64,000 nucleotides of DNA from Tricholomella constricta (Eukaryota > Basidiomycota > Agaricomycetes > Agaricales > Lyophyllaceae), in assembly GCA_013368375.1 (NCBI GenBank), contig JAACJP010000005.1, positions 1,566,678 through 1,630,677 on the forward strand, written 5' to 3'. Below, one piece after another: positions 1 to 9,870 of this stretch. Position 1 is the stretch's first letter. Every line of letters begins with the position of its first letter. The translations under genes were made by a program, and so were the position numbers. The notes under the pieces are model-generated. The model worked only from the letters and a program-made list of their open reading frames with translations, was not told where the DNA came from and searched no databases.

Positions 1-1097
1 ACGCCTCCATTTGGTGACGACAGTGGCATTCGTACCCGCAACTGTCTGTCTGGATCACCGTCCGCTTCCGGTTAATGAAGCAGTCTACCACCGACACCAA
101 TAACAACACCCCCCATCTGCGGCTTCTGACACCGACTCTCCTTTCCAAATCCAATCAACACTCCATGCACCAGCACCCTCGCGGTGCTTTTTAAAGTGCT
201 TTTTCTGTTTCCGACACCTGCAACTGTTTTTACCTGGTTTTCTCGGTGCTGGAGGGTAGTAAGGTGATGGGCTTGAGGGCTGCGACGAGGACGTCGCGAT
301 GTGGAGGTGGGGCATATGCAGACATTGGCGACACTTCCGCATTAGGACAGATACAGTGCGCATTCGGCATCGCATCACGCTTGAAGACGTTTCACGGTTT
401 CCCATCGCGCCTAGGTACAGCTGGGGTGATTTAGGGTTGTGTGTTTGGTTTCTGAGCTTAGGTTCATGTTTGGATCGCGACGAGGACGTCGCTATTTGGG
501 AGTTGGGCACATGCAGGCGTGCATCATGGCCTCCACGAGGCATGGTCCGTGCAGCGTACAGAACTATAAATACATTGTGATGTACCGTATATAGACCTAT
601 CTTACCATATCCTGTCTTTCCCACCCTACCGTGGGACTTGCTGAGGTTAACGCCTCCAGCGTAGATCAAGTAGCTCCAGTCCCCGATGATCTCAGAAATG
701 TTTCCGCCTTAACACCCGTACACTATGTATGCCCCAGCAATAAAAGAGCGCAAATGATAAGATTCAGATGATATGCACGCAGCACTCTGACTGTGGCGCT
801 GAACGTTTGCATACCATTCAATCGTCACTGCCTGAACCGATGCGCCACTCGGACGGCAGCCTTACATGTGTGCTGTGCAATGCCACGCTGCGTTGAGATT
901 GTAATTCTTCGATTTGGATGATGTTCTACTAATCGCGGTCATAGAGATGGAGGCTTTCTCATTCGAACCCCCTTACGGTATATGCTATCATGGGTATCCT
1001 CGCTGAACTTGTTAATGTATTTTGGTTCCTTGTTGAAGTTCGCGGAGTCGAGAAAGCGAACGTCGGCATTTGCCGTCGACCAAGGGAACGGCCCTGA
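1..1097. other. Flanking DNA without a recognisable gene
   Basis: I find no gene I can support here. A 194-codon open frame on the minus strand (85-669) has biased, low-complexity composition. It contains an internal duplication: a segment of about 40 bp near 281-323 recurs near 477-519 and encodes a repeated IATSSS peptide. The rest (670-1097) is unique-looking AT-richer DNA. It ends at the AATAAA-containing target duplication of the LINE, so it could be the 3' flank of a host gene lying outside the window, but that is inference. Confidence 0.5.
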
Positions 1098-1109
1098 TCA
1101 ATAAAACAT

Positions 1110-1111
<2 letters not shown>
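1098..1111. repeat. Target-site duplication, 3' side of LINE
   Basis: The 14-nt word TCAATAAAACATTC lies directly against the poly(T) run. It recurs at 9776-9789 on the far side of the element. Up to three extra T are ambiguous with the tail. This marks the LINE insertion boundaries. Confidence 0.92.

Positions 1112-1140
<29 letters not shown>
1112..1140 (-). other. LINE poly(A) tail
   Basis: A run of 29 T on the plus strand is the poly(A) end of the minus-strand LINE transcript, as expected from target-primed reverse transcription. It directly abuts the target duplication. Confidence 0.92.
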
Positions 1141-1319
1141 GGTGTAGCGTTTGGGGTAACGGCTCGGCCGACGCACATTGACGTCTCCTTTCCGTCCGCT
1201 GTGTGGGTGGGCCTAGGGCCTACCCGAAATAATATTACCATCGAGGAAATGCAATTACGCACGTAGTGTGGGACTCCAGTTAAGTTTGTAGTTACCGTGG
1301 GTTTATCCTGACTTTAGTA

Positions 1320-4300
1320 TTAACCCACTCCGGTACGACTATTCACTAAGCTGATACCCACTAAAACCCCGGGGGAGGCTATCCAATCATCAGGGAGCCT
1401 GTTTTCTTTGTGAAGCACCCCGCTCCAAGTATCGAGGACTAATGATTTCTTTAATGCTTTATTTTGAAGTTTGGTGTCCGCCAGTCTGCGGTCCAAGTCG
1501 AGCCTGTCGTTCATCGTTTTTCTCCATCTAGAGAGGATTTCTTGTTTGGAGTGAGGTCTGTTGTCATTCTGAATCGTTCTTTCGCATCTTAGTTTCCAAA
1601 TTAGATAGGCTGACTCTATTATCACAAGTTTAAATAGTCTTGAGCAGCCGCTCATGGCTTTCCCTTGGGGGTTTCGGAATTCTGCAAGCATGCAGCCCAG
1701 GATAAGGCCTAGTGTGGGTTGACGCCATGTGTTTTTCCTTTTAAGTTCCCAGATTTTTTCGACTTCAGACCAGATTAGGGCTTGGCCAGGGAAGTCGCAC
1801 TTGGTGAGAATATGGTCCATTGATTCGACACTTCCTTCACTGTTGCATAGGGCTCGGTTTTTTAGTTCCGCCGAGAGATTGTCTCTTTGCCAGTGCGAGC
1901 CTATCATATAGGCGTCGTGGGTGGCCATCCAGAGGAAGTAGCGCTGGGTTCTCGAAAGGTCCTTATTCCGGAGACTTTTCCATATTGTGGACGAGGTGGG
2001 TCTTTTATCGAAGGCGTCGTCGATGGCGTCTTTTATTAACTCGATATTTTTTTTAGTTCTTGAACGCGTTGATGGGTTCTTTTCTGACTTGATTCGTCTT
2101 ATCGCTCTGTAGGCCAGTGCTTGGGTTGTGCACGACAGTTTCATCCCGGTGATCTGTAGGGTGGGGTGTATCGTGCAGTCTGGTTCTATCGCGCCTGGTA
2201 GGTTCGCCGCTATATCAGCTAGGGTGTCTGCCCCTTCGTTTCTTTCATGGCCACTGTGGCCTTTAACCCATTTCATTCTCGTGACAGTTTCTCGAGCTCT
2301 GAGTCTGGCTACAGTGAGGCGCGTCAGGTACTCGTTTGAGGTATTTGTGTAGTTTTCGTCCTCGTTCTTTTTTAAACTTTTAATGACATTTTGTATAGTA
2401 TATTTGGAGTCTAATTCTAGGTGGAGTCGGCCGTTGCCTGGGGCGTTTTCGGCTGCCTCTTTTAGGGCGAGGAGTTCGGCAGACTGGTTTGATGGCGAGA
2501 ACTTCTTCGGGACCTTCATCTTTAGGTTACGGTCGTCATCGTGGGCGTAGAAGACCCCAGCTCCGGCGAAGGCATTGTCTCCACCGTTATTAAAACAGGA
2601 CCCGTCTGTTGCGACTTGTAATATTGGGCCTAGGTCTAAGGGGGGAAGGGTTCTGGGTAGAGATCCTACTGTTTGGCCTTTTGTGAAGATGCGGAAGATG
2701 TTTGATAGGGGGCCGTCCGATATTATGTGGCCGTTGAAGGTTTGCCATTCCTCGTTTGGAGGTTGTGCGTCTTCTTGGTCTTCTTCTATTGGGTCGGGCG
2801 CCCTTCTAGGGTCCCATTTTTCTGGGAGGGTATCTAGGAGGGTTTTCGCTTTCGTTGCGCATTCGTGAGGGTGAGTGCAGTTCTGTTCGTTTTTCAGGTC
2901 TACACACCGATGGCACTCACAGTGGTTGTTATCTTGATGCCCCGGTGTGTTCAGAGTGGTGGCTAAGGTTTCTGTATCGCCGACTGTACGGATGTTATGG
3001 TTTCCTTTCAGGCACTCGCTGACCGCGCCGTGGTTTAGCCTTCGTATTTTTTTATCAGCATCGCTATGGTACCATATAGGCCTTAGACGTACTGTCTTGT
3101 TTGAAAAGGCAAGGCCCTCTGTTCTCAAGTTGTAAGACTTTGCGGCTTTGAGCATTCTACGGAGGTCAGGGCATGCCCCGGCTTTCTCAGACGTTGACGT
3201 TTTCCAAGATTGTAGGAAGATATTTTGTCTTGTTCTTTTGTCGACGTTGGATTCCGATCGAGGGGTGTTTCTGGCGAAGAGGGCGTCTGCTATGAGTGCC
3301 CATAATGGGCGGTCTTCGCTGAAGTCAAGGTATTTTTTCAGCCACATGATTTCGATTGCTTCGTTTCTTGATGCGATGTCTAGTAGTGCTCTACCCCCGT
3401 CTTTGGTGCCCAGGAAGAGGGTTGATTCGCTCACCGGGGAGCGTTTATCTTTCCATATGAAGGATCTGATTGTCTTGGATAGTCTTTTTTCGATCTTGGG
3501 AGGCATTCCTTGGACTTGTGTCAGGTATTGTGTCATTCCTCCAACTACCATGTTTATTATTAAGCGTCTTCCTTCAATTGAGGGGTTACTCCTCTCCCAG
3601 CGGGCGAGGTTCGCGTCGATTTTGTCCAGTACCAGCGACCATGGTGTTTCAGCGTCGAATCCATTTCCGAACCAGGCGCCTAGGATTCTGACTGCTTCTC
3701 CTTCTTGGACTATGTGGATGTGGGCAGGTATTTCCTCACGGTTTGGCTCAGTTTTCCGAGTTCCAATTACGCTGTCTCTGAAAGCTTTTGACCCTATCGG
3801 TATAATTTCAGTCTTTCCCGAGTTGAATTTGGCACCCGAGGCAATACACCATCTTTCGAGGATCTGGGTAAGGTCGTCGAAGTTATCGTTTTTGGACATG
3901 AACACGGTGGTGTCGTCGGCAAATAGGTTCGTTATTAATCTTTCCTCACTTCCTGGTATAACAAAGCCTTCTAGAGCTGAGGCTCTTATTGAGGCCGCTA
4001 GAGGTTCGATTGCGAGGTCGAAAAGTAGGCATGAGAGGGGGTCGCCTTGTCGAACTCCTCTCGTGATTTTCCATGGGGTAGAGAGGCAACCATTGATCAT
4101 TATTTTTGTTTCTGCATTCTCGTATAGGGACCGTATGGGTTTAATGAACTCGTCAGGTAAGTCGAACTTCTTCAGAGTTTCCCAGAGGTAGTCATGTTTA
4201 ATCTTATCGTAAGCTTTCTCTTGGTCTAGGGCTATTATAAGGCCATCTTGTGAAGTCTCTTCTGCGAACTGTAGCATTAGACGGATGAGTTTAGTTTGGT

Positions 4301-6374
4301 CGGAGATTTGTCGGCCGGGGATGAAGCCTGCTTGGCTGGGGTGGATTAGGGAGGGGGCTACATCGGCTAGTCTGGTCGCAAGGCATTTGGTGAACAGTTT
4401 GTAGTCCGTGTTAAGGCAGGTGATTGGTCTGTAATTCGCGATTTCCGTTCTCTCATTCTTTTTGTAGAGCGGGCACATCCAGCCATCCGCAAATTTCGAC
4501 TCGGTGGTTAGTCCGAATCGTTGGATATCATTGAAGACCAAGGTGAGGAGTTTTGCGACGTCGAAGGTCGACTCGTCTCCGCGGGCGTGTTCGTCGATGT
4601 GTCTATTGTGAAGGGCTTTCCACAGTTCGTTTGTGGCGCCGTCTACTCCGGCTGCGGTGTCGTTCTTTGCACATTTTAGTGCCTCTATTACTTCATCTCT
4701 TGTTATTAGGGCTGCCAGGTTGTTTTTTTGTTCTCTCGTTGCTGTTTTTTCCAGCTTGTTCGTTGACTGGGATATGGCGTCCTCTCTAGTTCCTACTGGG
4801 TGTTGGGATCCTTCGTTTTGGAGTGCGTCATGGTAATTCCTCCCTAAATCCGCCATCTTCTGGGAGTGAGATTCGTAGGTGATTCTGTCGTTCTGTCCGT
4901 TCTGAGTCTCGGATCTGAGGGCGAATATCATGTCTCTCGGCTTGGCGATTTTGTTCGAGGCTGTCCAGTATTTACAGATTGTCTCTCCGTCTAGTCTGTT
5001 TCTTACCATGGTGTGTTTCCTTTTATCCAGGTGTTTTCGCCGTTCTATTGATTGTAATTTATGTTCGATTTCTGCTGACGCGACTTTTAGTTCATCCTCC
5101 TCTAGCGAGGAGTCGTTATTCACTCTATGGAGGGCGGTTTGCAGGTCCTTAATTTGCCTCTGGATCTTTGGCATGACCATTTTGTCCCTCTGGCGGGCAA
5201 GGGATAGCAGGTCTTTTTTAAATGATTCGAAGATCTTCTGGGGGTTGTTGACCTCCGATCGCGGGGTGGAAAGGTCTTCTAGTTTGCGTAGGGTTGACAA
5301 TCCTTCTTTTTTTGCCGTTGCCCTGAACGTTTTATCCTTTAGTATGTGGATGGGGATTGACCATCTTCCTTTTCCGATCAGGGGCGCGTTCTGGTGGGCT
5401 ACCTGGGCGGATATCATCTTGTGGTCTGTCCCTGGGATCCCGGAAGCCTCCATCTTCCATTCTCTGGCTGTTTGTAGAATGCTCGGCGTCACGTACATTC
5501 TGTCGAGTCTCGATTGGGATTTCGTTGCGTCCTGAAGGAAGGAGAAGGCTTTGGTTGTGGGGAAAGTTGTCCTCCAGCCGTCTACTAGGCCTAGTAAAGA
5601 TTTAAGGTTGACGAGTTCATCTACCGCTTCTGGGGGGTCTTCTCGAGCTGGGAGTCTGTCCAGCATGTCTTCGACCATGTTAAAGTCGCCTGTCATGATG
5701 TCCACTTTCATTCTTGGGTGGGCGACTAGGTAGTTGTGGATTTCTTTCCAGAAGTTTGTGTTTTCGTCGCCGTTCGTCAGATTGGGGGCGTAGACTGCGA
5801 GTATTGAAATTTGTTCCGCTCTATGCCAGTTAGTCTGGATATGGACTGCTCTACCTGGGATGATTTCTGTTATTTTTGCCCCCGTAGCATTTGTCAGGTC
5901 TTTATTGAGAACTATTGCTATGCCTGCTCTACCCGTCGGGTTCACTGGGTCCATAGAGATATGGATTTTCATTCTCTTCGAAAACAATTTTTCCAGTTCA
6001 TCACGGCGTTCGAAAGTCAGGTGAGTTTCTTGGACCGTTAGGATCCCGATCCTTTTATCTCGGAGGAGTTGGTTGACATGAAGCCACTTGGATTCGGCTC
6101 TACCGCTTCCGGTTGTACGAAAGCCTCTGATGTTCAGGGAGGCTACTCGTATTGCGGCTTTCGTGTTGTTTTTGCACAGTCTTTCGTTGGATCTGCGATG
6201 GTTTCTGTTCGGGCCGTAATTGGGGCCTGGGGGAGTGTTAGGTGTAGAGGTACCTAGTGTGGGGATTGCCACACTCCCCCCCGCAGGGGGGTAGGACATC
6301 GGCTGTCCTGACGCATGATGCTGGTGACCACCCCTAGTGAAGTCTGGGTTGTCTGGTTCGTCGCAACTGAACAC
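1320..6374 (-). CDS. LINE ORF2: endonuclease-reverse transcriptase-RNase H
   Basis: A 1,684-aa polyprotein of a Tad-like LINE that nicks target DNA and copies element RNA at the nick. The proline-rich N-terminus is followed by an APE-type endonuclease (about residues 76-300, starting SLNIRGF, with VQETHL and a SRLDRMYV end). The reverse transcriptase (about 560-900) has NYRPITCLNTDYKL, the GVRQGDPLS block and the FADD catalytic motif near residue 818. A Cys/His cluster (CHRC...CTHPHEC) precedes an RNase H domain (about 1250-1380; ATDGSC, ELDSKYT, KGHSGHERNEGAD). The DHILTKC segment near the C-terminus is typical of this clade. No stop or frameshift interrupts the frame. ORF1 lies about 620 nt upstream; that spacer shows no further domain. 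The start at 6374 is the first ATG and may not be the one used. Confidence 0.93.
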   Translation of the reverse strand: MFSCDEPDNPDFTRGGHQHHASGQPMSYPPAGGSVAIPTLGTSTPNTPPGPNYGPNRNHRRSNERLCKNNTKAAIRVASLNIRGFRTTGSGRAESKWLHVNQLLRDKRIGILTVQETHLTFERRDELEKLFSKRMKIHISMDPVNPTGRAGIAIVLNKDLTNATGAKITEIIPGRAVHIQTNWHRAEQISILAVYAPNLTNGDENTNFWKEIHNYLVAHPRMKVDIMTGDFNMVEDMLDRLPAREDPPEAVDELVNLKSLLGLVDGWRTTFPTTKAFSFLQDATKSQSRLDRMYVTPSILQTAREWKMEASGIPGTDHKMISAQVAHQNAPLIGKGRWSIPIHILKDKTFRATAKKEGLSTLRKLEDLSTPRSEVNNPQKIFESFKKDLLSLARQRDKMVMPKIQRQIKDLQTALHRVNNDSSLEEDELKVASAEIEHKLQSIERRKHLDKRKHTMVRNRLDGETICKYWTASNKIAKPRDMIFALRSETQNGQNDRITYESHSQKMADLGRNYHDALQNEGSQHPVGTREDAISQSTNKLEKTATREQKNNLAALITRDEVIEALKCAKNDTAAGVDGATNELWKALHNRHIDEHARGDESTFDVAKLLTLVFNDIQRFGLTTESKFADGWMCPLYKKNERTEIANYRPITCLNTDYKLFTKCLATRLADVAPSLIHPSQAGFIPGRQISDQTKLIRLMLQFAEETSQDGLIIALDQEKAYDKIKHDYLWETLKKFDLPDEFIKPIRSLYENAETKIMINGCLSTPWKITRGVRQGDPLSCLLFDLAIEPLAASIRASALEGFVIPGSEERLITNLFADDTTVFMSKNDNFDDLTQILERWCIASGAKFNSGKTEIIPIGSKAFRDSVIGTRKTEPNREEIPAHIHIVQEGEAVRILGAWFGNGFDAETPWSLVLDKIDANLARWERSNPSIEGRRLIINMVVGGMTQYLTQVQGMPPKIEKRLSKTIRSFIWKDKRSPVSESTLFLGTKDGGRALLDIASRNEAIEIMWLKKYLDFSEDRPLWALIADALFARNTPRSESNVDKRTRQNIFLQSWKTSTSEKAGACPDLRRMLKAAKSYNLRTEGLAFSNKTVRLRPIWYHSDADKKIRRLNHGAVSECLKGNHNIRTVGDTETLATTLNTPGHQDNNHCECHRCVDLKNEQNCTHPHECATKAKTLLDTLPEKWDPRRAPDPIEEDQEDAQPPNEEWQTFNGHIISDGPLSNIFRIFTKGQTVGSLPRTLPPLDLGPILQVATDGSCFNNGGDNAFAGAGVFYAHDDDRNLKMKVPKKFSPSNQSAELLALKEAAENAPGNGRLHLELDSKYTIQNVIKSLKKNEDENYTNTSNEYLTRLTVARLRARETVTRMKWVKGHSGHERNEGADTLADIAANLPGAIEPDCTIHPTLQITGMKLSCTTQALAYRAIRRIKSEKNPSTRSRTKKNIELIKDAIDDAFDKRPTSSTIWKSLRNKDLSRTQRYFLWMATHDAYMIGSHWQRDNLSAELKNRALCNSEGSVESMDHILTKCDFPGQALIWSEVEKIWELKRKNTWRQPTLGLILGCMLAEFRNPQGKAMSGCSRLFKLVIIESAYLIWKLRCERTIQNDNRPHSKQEILSRWRKTMNDRLDLDRRLADTKLQNKALKKSLVLDTWSGVLHKENRLPDDWIASPGVLVGISLVNSRTGVG

Positions 6375-6994
6375 GGCACTCGTGCCGCCTTCCCTCTCAT
6401 TCGAGGGGCCAATAGAATTAGTCCTGGGATGGGTGTCGTCCGGGGTTCCGCCTGTTTCTCCTTCCGGTCCATCGTCGGGGGGATCGGCGGCGTGATCATC
6501 ATCCCCTCCGGAGTGGAAGGGAGGTTGACCGTTGCCAAGTTCGTGACCTGTGGAAAGGGGGGGGGTTAGTGTAGTAGCGGTTGTGAGGACTCACCTAGCG
6601 TACAACCAGGGGCTAGGATCGCCACCCTTGTGACCCAGGGGTGGATTGGGGGACGTTGTTAACAGGCAAGGAAGCGTGGAGGGGCACACACCTGGTCTGT
6701 TAGCTTAAGCAGGACTGCTGCACGGCATCGTCCTCTAATGTTTATAGACTGCCGTTTGTTTCCTCCTTGGTACGTGGAGGGGTGTATCTCGTAGCTTACC
6801 TGTGCTGCGGGCAGCCAGTAAATTCATCTACGGGGTGATACTACGTTTATTGGGGTTCCGTGTCGCTTTCGTATTTTAAGGATCGTATTTGCGGAAAATT
6901 GTGGCCTCTCCCACAAGAGAACGGAAAGACGGCATTTTGCCTATGCGATTCGGGGTATACTACGTTTTTGGGAACAAGTAAAAAAAGGGGGGGG

Positions 6995-8419
6995 CTAGTT
7001 GTTATCGCTGACTACTCCCCGGCCGCGTCCACGCATGCCTCGGCCCCTGCCGCGGGATCGGCCTCTGCTGCGGTTGCCTCTCGTGTAGGAGGAGGGGGTG
7101 GTGGAGCTGTCGGATGGGTCTGCGCAGGGTTGGGTGGAGACCTCTTGTCGCTTGGGGCCGAGCCACCTGGGGATGTCCATGTAGGGACATATAGCCCTCG
7201 GGTGGTCAGTTGACTTACAGCCGGCGCACTGGAAGGCCGAGTCGCCTTTGAGAGGGCGGCCTATACCATAGTCGTCTGAGATGTACGAGAGGTTCCGGAT
7301 CATGTTAATGAGGGAGTAGTAGTCGGCGAGGGAGAGGCTCAATGGTTTTCCGAAATAGATGTTCCAGACTACCTGGGGGCCGAACTTGGTACGGAGACCG
7401 TCGGGGGTGGAGAGACGTTGTACAGTGAACCCTTTCGCGAAGATGGAACGGAACGCTTCGTTTACCGCGCCGGCGTCCTGGGGAGCCGTGAGGTTATCGT
7501 GGAGGAAATGTGCGACCTCCGGGTTACGGGAGAGGATAGACCGGACGAAATCTGCGGCAGCCTCGTGGGACCTCGGGGTGAGGGGGTACGTCAGATCACA
7601 GAGAGACATGATAAAGAAGGGGATGGGGGGGTCGTATGGGACGACAAACACGGTGATATCTTCGGTGGCGATGACGTATCTGTTCTCGAGGACGTCCGCC
7701 GCGTATTGGCTGATGTTCCAGATAAGGAAGTGGAAGGGGGGTTGGATGCGCCCATTGATGATGTTCATGCGTACGGGGGGGGCGATCACGGCTTCCTCAG
7801 CGTCTACGACCTTCCCGATGAGTTTGCGGATGAGGGCGACCGTGTCTGAGGCTTGGGGGTCGTAATTCCCGTCGTAGGTCCTAAACCATACTTTTGGGCC
7901 CGGCTTGTTCTGCCAGCGCCAGAGGATGTCCGAGGTGAGGTTGTATGAAGGGGCATAGCGGAGGTGGACAACGGGGAAACCACCGGGGGGGACTGGGTTG
8001 CAAACCAGGCCTTTGTCGTTCTTTTCTAGGCCTTCTTCGACGATCGTAGCCCATGGGAGGTTCGCGTCATGGAGAAATTGAAGGGAATCGAGGGAGCTGG
8101 CTCGCGGCGTAGGGGTGCCCTGTTGGTCGTTCGGGGGGGGCGTGGGGCTCGAGATGACCTGCATGGGGTTGCGAGGTTGTGGGGTGGGGGATTCCGGGAG
8201 AGGGGTTCTCGAGGTTTGGGCACGCGGTCCTTTGGAGGTCGGCTGAGGTGGGACGTGAGATATTGGTGGTGGGTTATGGGTTGGGTCACTTACCCTGCTA
8301 TTGGGGAGCTGGTTGTTCGCTCCCGGTGGGGGGAGGGGAGGGAAGCCGTCTTCGAAAGGTTGGTTGATGGGGGGGCTCGTGAGGGCGTCTCCGAACGGGT
8401 CGTCGTCTTGGGACATCAT
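6995..8419 (-). CDS. LINE ORF1: gag-like RNA-binding protein
   Basis: A 474-aa protein, probably the nucleic-acid chaperone that packages LINE RNA. The first 150 residues are rich in Pro, Ser and Thr. The middle is a folded-looking region without a motif I can name. Near the C-terminus there is one zinc knuckle, CAGCKSTDHPRAIC (C-x2-C-x4-H-x4-C), followed by a Ser/Thr stretch and an RG-rich tail (repeated GRGRG-type runs) typical of RNA binding. It lies between the small upstream ORF and ORF2 on the same strand. Two adjacent methionines begin the frame; the start is chosen as the first. Confidence 0.85.
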   Translation of the reverse strand: MMSQDDDPFGDALTSPPINQPFEDGFPPLPPPGANNQLPNSRVSDPTHNPPPISHVPPQPTSKGPRAQTSRTPLPESPTPQPRNPMQVISSPTPPPNDQQGTPTPRASSLDSLQFLHDANLPWATIVEEGLEKNDKGLVCNPVPPGGFPVVHLRYAPSYNLTSDILWRWQNKPGPKVWFRTYDGNYDPQASDTVALIRKLIGKVVDAEEAVIAPPVRMNIINGRIQPPFHFLIWNISQYAADVLENRYVIATEDITVFVVPYDPPIPFFIMSLCDLTYPLTPRSHEAAADFVRSILSRNPEVAHFLHDNLTAPQDAGAVNEAFRSIFAKGFTVQRLSTPDGLRTKFGPQVVWNIYFGKPLSLSLADYYSLINMIRNLSYISDDYGIGRPLKGDSAFQCAGCKSTDHPRAICPYMDIPRWLGPKRQEVSTQPCADPSDSSTTPSSYTRGNRSRGRSRGRGRGMRGRGRGVVSDNN

Positions 8420-8773
8420 CGGGTCAAAGGTGGGTGGGAAAACTGACCCCAGGTTGGAGTCGCGGCGTGGTTTCTGAGCGAGGCGTGGTTGGTCGCCTTC
8501 GATCCTCGTCGGGCTTCCGTCCGGGGGACGTTTGTTCGAGTCTTTTAACTTCGTGAGGGTTGCCAGTTTGGAGCGTGAATAATGGGAAGAGGTGATAACA
8601 GATTTGCAGCCAAGATATTTACTGTAGCGGGGTAGTTCTCATATAATGGTGTGTCTACTTATGTAATCGGAACCACTTTGGTCTTAGTTCAGGTTCCCAT
8701 AGCGGGGTTGGGGGGTGGCGGTCATCCCTGGGTCTAGACGTCCGGGCTCAGTCTACCGTTGATTGGGAACGAA

Positions 8774-9139
8774 CTAGGGATGGCTTACCCTCGCGCCCCT
8801 AATGTGTTTGATGAAGTTCTGCCCGTCAAGGAGGAGGAACTGGGTGGGGATTCGGACGGAGGTGCTTTCCATCGGGAGGTCGGAGACGTTAAGGTGGGCC
8901 CATTCCAGACGTCCCGAGGGGAGGATTCCATCGATGACCACGAAGGTCTGGAACAGTTCGCCTTTCCGTCCTGCCTCCCTTGCGAGAATTACGATTATGT
9001 CACCGATCCGTGCGGGTTCTGGGGATAGGAAGTCTACGCATTGCCATTCGAGGTGCCACTCCCCGTCATTACGGAGGAAGAGGGAGGGGATGGCGACCAT
9101 TGTGACGATCTTGGCGGGCAGGGGGGTTTGTTGGGACAT
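8774..9139 (-). CDS. Small ORF in LINE 5' region, unknown function
   Basis: A 121-codon frame within the LINE leader, upstream of ORF1 and on the same strand. Its composition is mixed hydrophobic and charged and looks like real protein (for example GDIIVILAREAG and LLLDGQNFIKHI), not low complexity. I recognise no domain. It begins MSQQ, while ORF1 begins MMSQ, so it could be an upstream exon or an extra ORF0-like product. No splice pair was established linking it to ORF1. Chance cannot be excluded at this length. Confidence 0.4.
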   Translation of the reverse strand: MSQQTPLPAKIVTMVAIPSLFLRNDGEWHLEWQCVDFLSPEPARIGDIIVILAREAGRKGELFQTFVVIDGILPSGRLEWAHLNVSDLPMESTSVRIPTQFLLLDGQNFIKHIRGARVSHP

Positions 9140-9775
9140 AGTGGGTAGGGGGTTTGTGAAGAATTGTGGGAGGCCTGTTGGGGTAGGTTTATCTGGTTTG
9201 CTTTTTTATTTATGGGGGCTAGTGGCATGTTCTTACGTTATTTTAACGGCTTAAGGTTAGCGCCTATGGGGCGTGGTGGCTCGGACGGCGATCAGCTTTT
9301 ATGAGGGTGGTGGGATTGGGGAGCAGGGTTCAATTACTTTTTCTGGAAGAGATGGACCTTGGGGCTGGTAGTGATAAAATAGTGGAGGGGAAGGAGTGTG
9401 AGGGCAGTCTCTACGGTCTCGTGAGCCGGGTCAGCGGTATTTCGGGGCGTAGTAGCGTGCGTGGGCGGATGTATGTACGTAGGGCTGCAGTTTTAAAGAT
9501 ACTTTGGGGAATTCTCGTGTGCCTGGGGAGATGACACGAGTTCATCGATGAGGGATCGATAAGTTTTTCGTTTCCGGGCTCGTTTCCTGGTACGAGGCGC
9601 AGGGCGGGAGGAGGGGGGACTGGGAGCTCGCCTTCTGAAGCCTTGGTGGGTACACCTCGTGTACCCTTCCTATCGTACGTAGGAACGACGGGTTTTACAC
9701 CACCACGTCGGCACCGCCATGTACTTGGCGTGTGACTTTACTCGACCACATGGTGGTTCGAGTCCAAGCAGTCCC
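9140..9775 (-). other. LINE 5' untranslated leader
   Basis: About 640 nt between the small ORF and the upstream target duplication. No ORF of note on the element strand. A tRNA B-box-like word (GGTTCGAGTCC) near 9756 on the plus strand has no matching arms or A box, so I do not call a tRNA. Confidence 0.6.
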
Positions 9776-9789
9776 TCAATAAAACATTC
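9776..9789. repeat. Target-site duplication, 5' side of LINE
   Basis: The second copy of TCAATAAAACATTC, identical to 1098-1111. The host gene that follows starts 82 bp downstream, so the LINE sits in or next to its promoter. Confidence 0.92.
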
Positions 9790-9870
9790 TTTATACGCAG
9801 TCACTACAATATAAACCCAGGAATTTGTTGGCTAGCCCCAACCTATACCCTCTCGTCTTCCTTTAAACTA

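Larger units (their letters stand above)
1112..9775 (-). mobile_element. Full-length Tad1-like non-LTR retrotransposon (LINE)
   Basis: An 8.66 kb element reading on the minus strand. It is bounded by a 14-17 bp direct duplication (1098-1111 and 9776-9789) and ends in a 29-nt poly(A), seen as poly(T) at 1112-1140. In transcript order it carries a 5' leader, a 121-codon ORF (9139-8774), a gag-like ORF1 with a CCHC knuckle (8419-6995), and an uninterrupted ORF2 with endonuclease, reverse transcriptase and RNase H (6374-1320). The RNase H domain and the ORF order fit the fungal Tad clade. Intact frames, a complete 5' end and a crisp duplication suggest a recent, possibly still competent insertion; activity itself is not shown. 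Confidence 0.93.

Noticed and set aside
85..669. 194-codon minus-strand ORF
   Set aside because: Low-complexity composition, internal duplication and no recognisable motif; not enough to call a gene.
3148..4191. 347-codon plus-strand ORF
   Set aside because: Antisense shadow of LINE ORF2, whose domains are unmistakable on the other strand.
9748..9775. tRNA-like B box (GGTTCGAGTCC)
   Set aside because: The flanking bases do not form a T-stem or acceptor stem and no A box or anticodon arm is in place.
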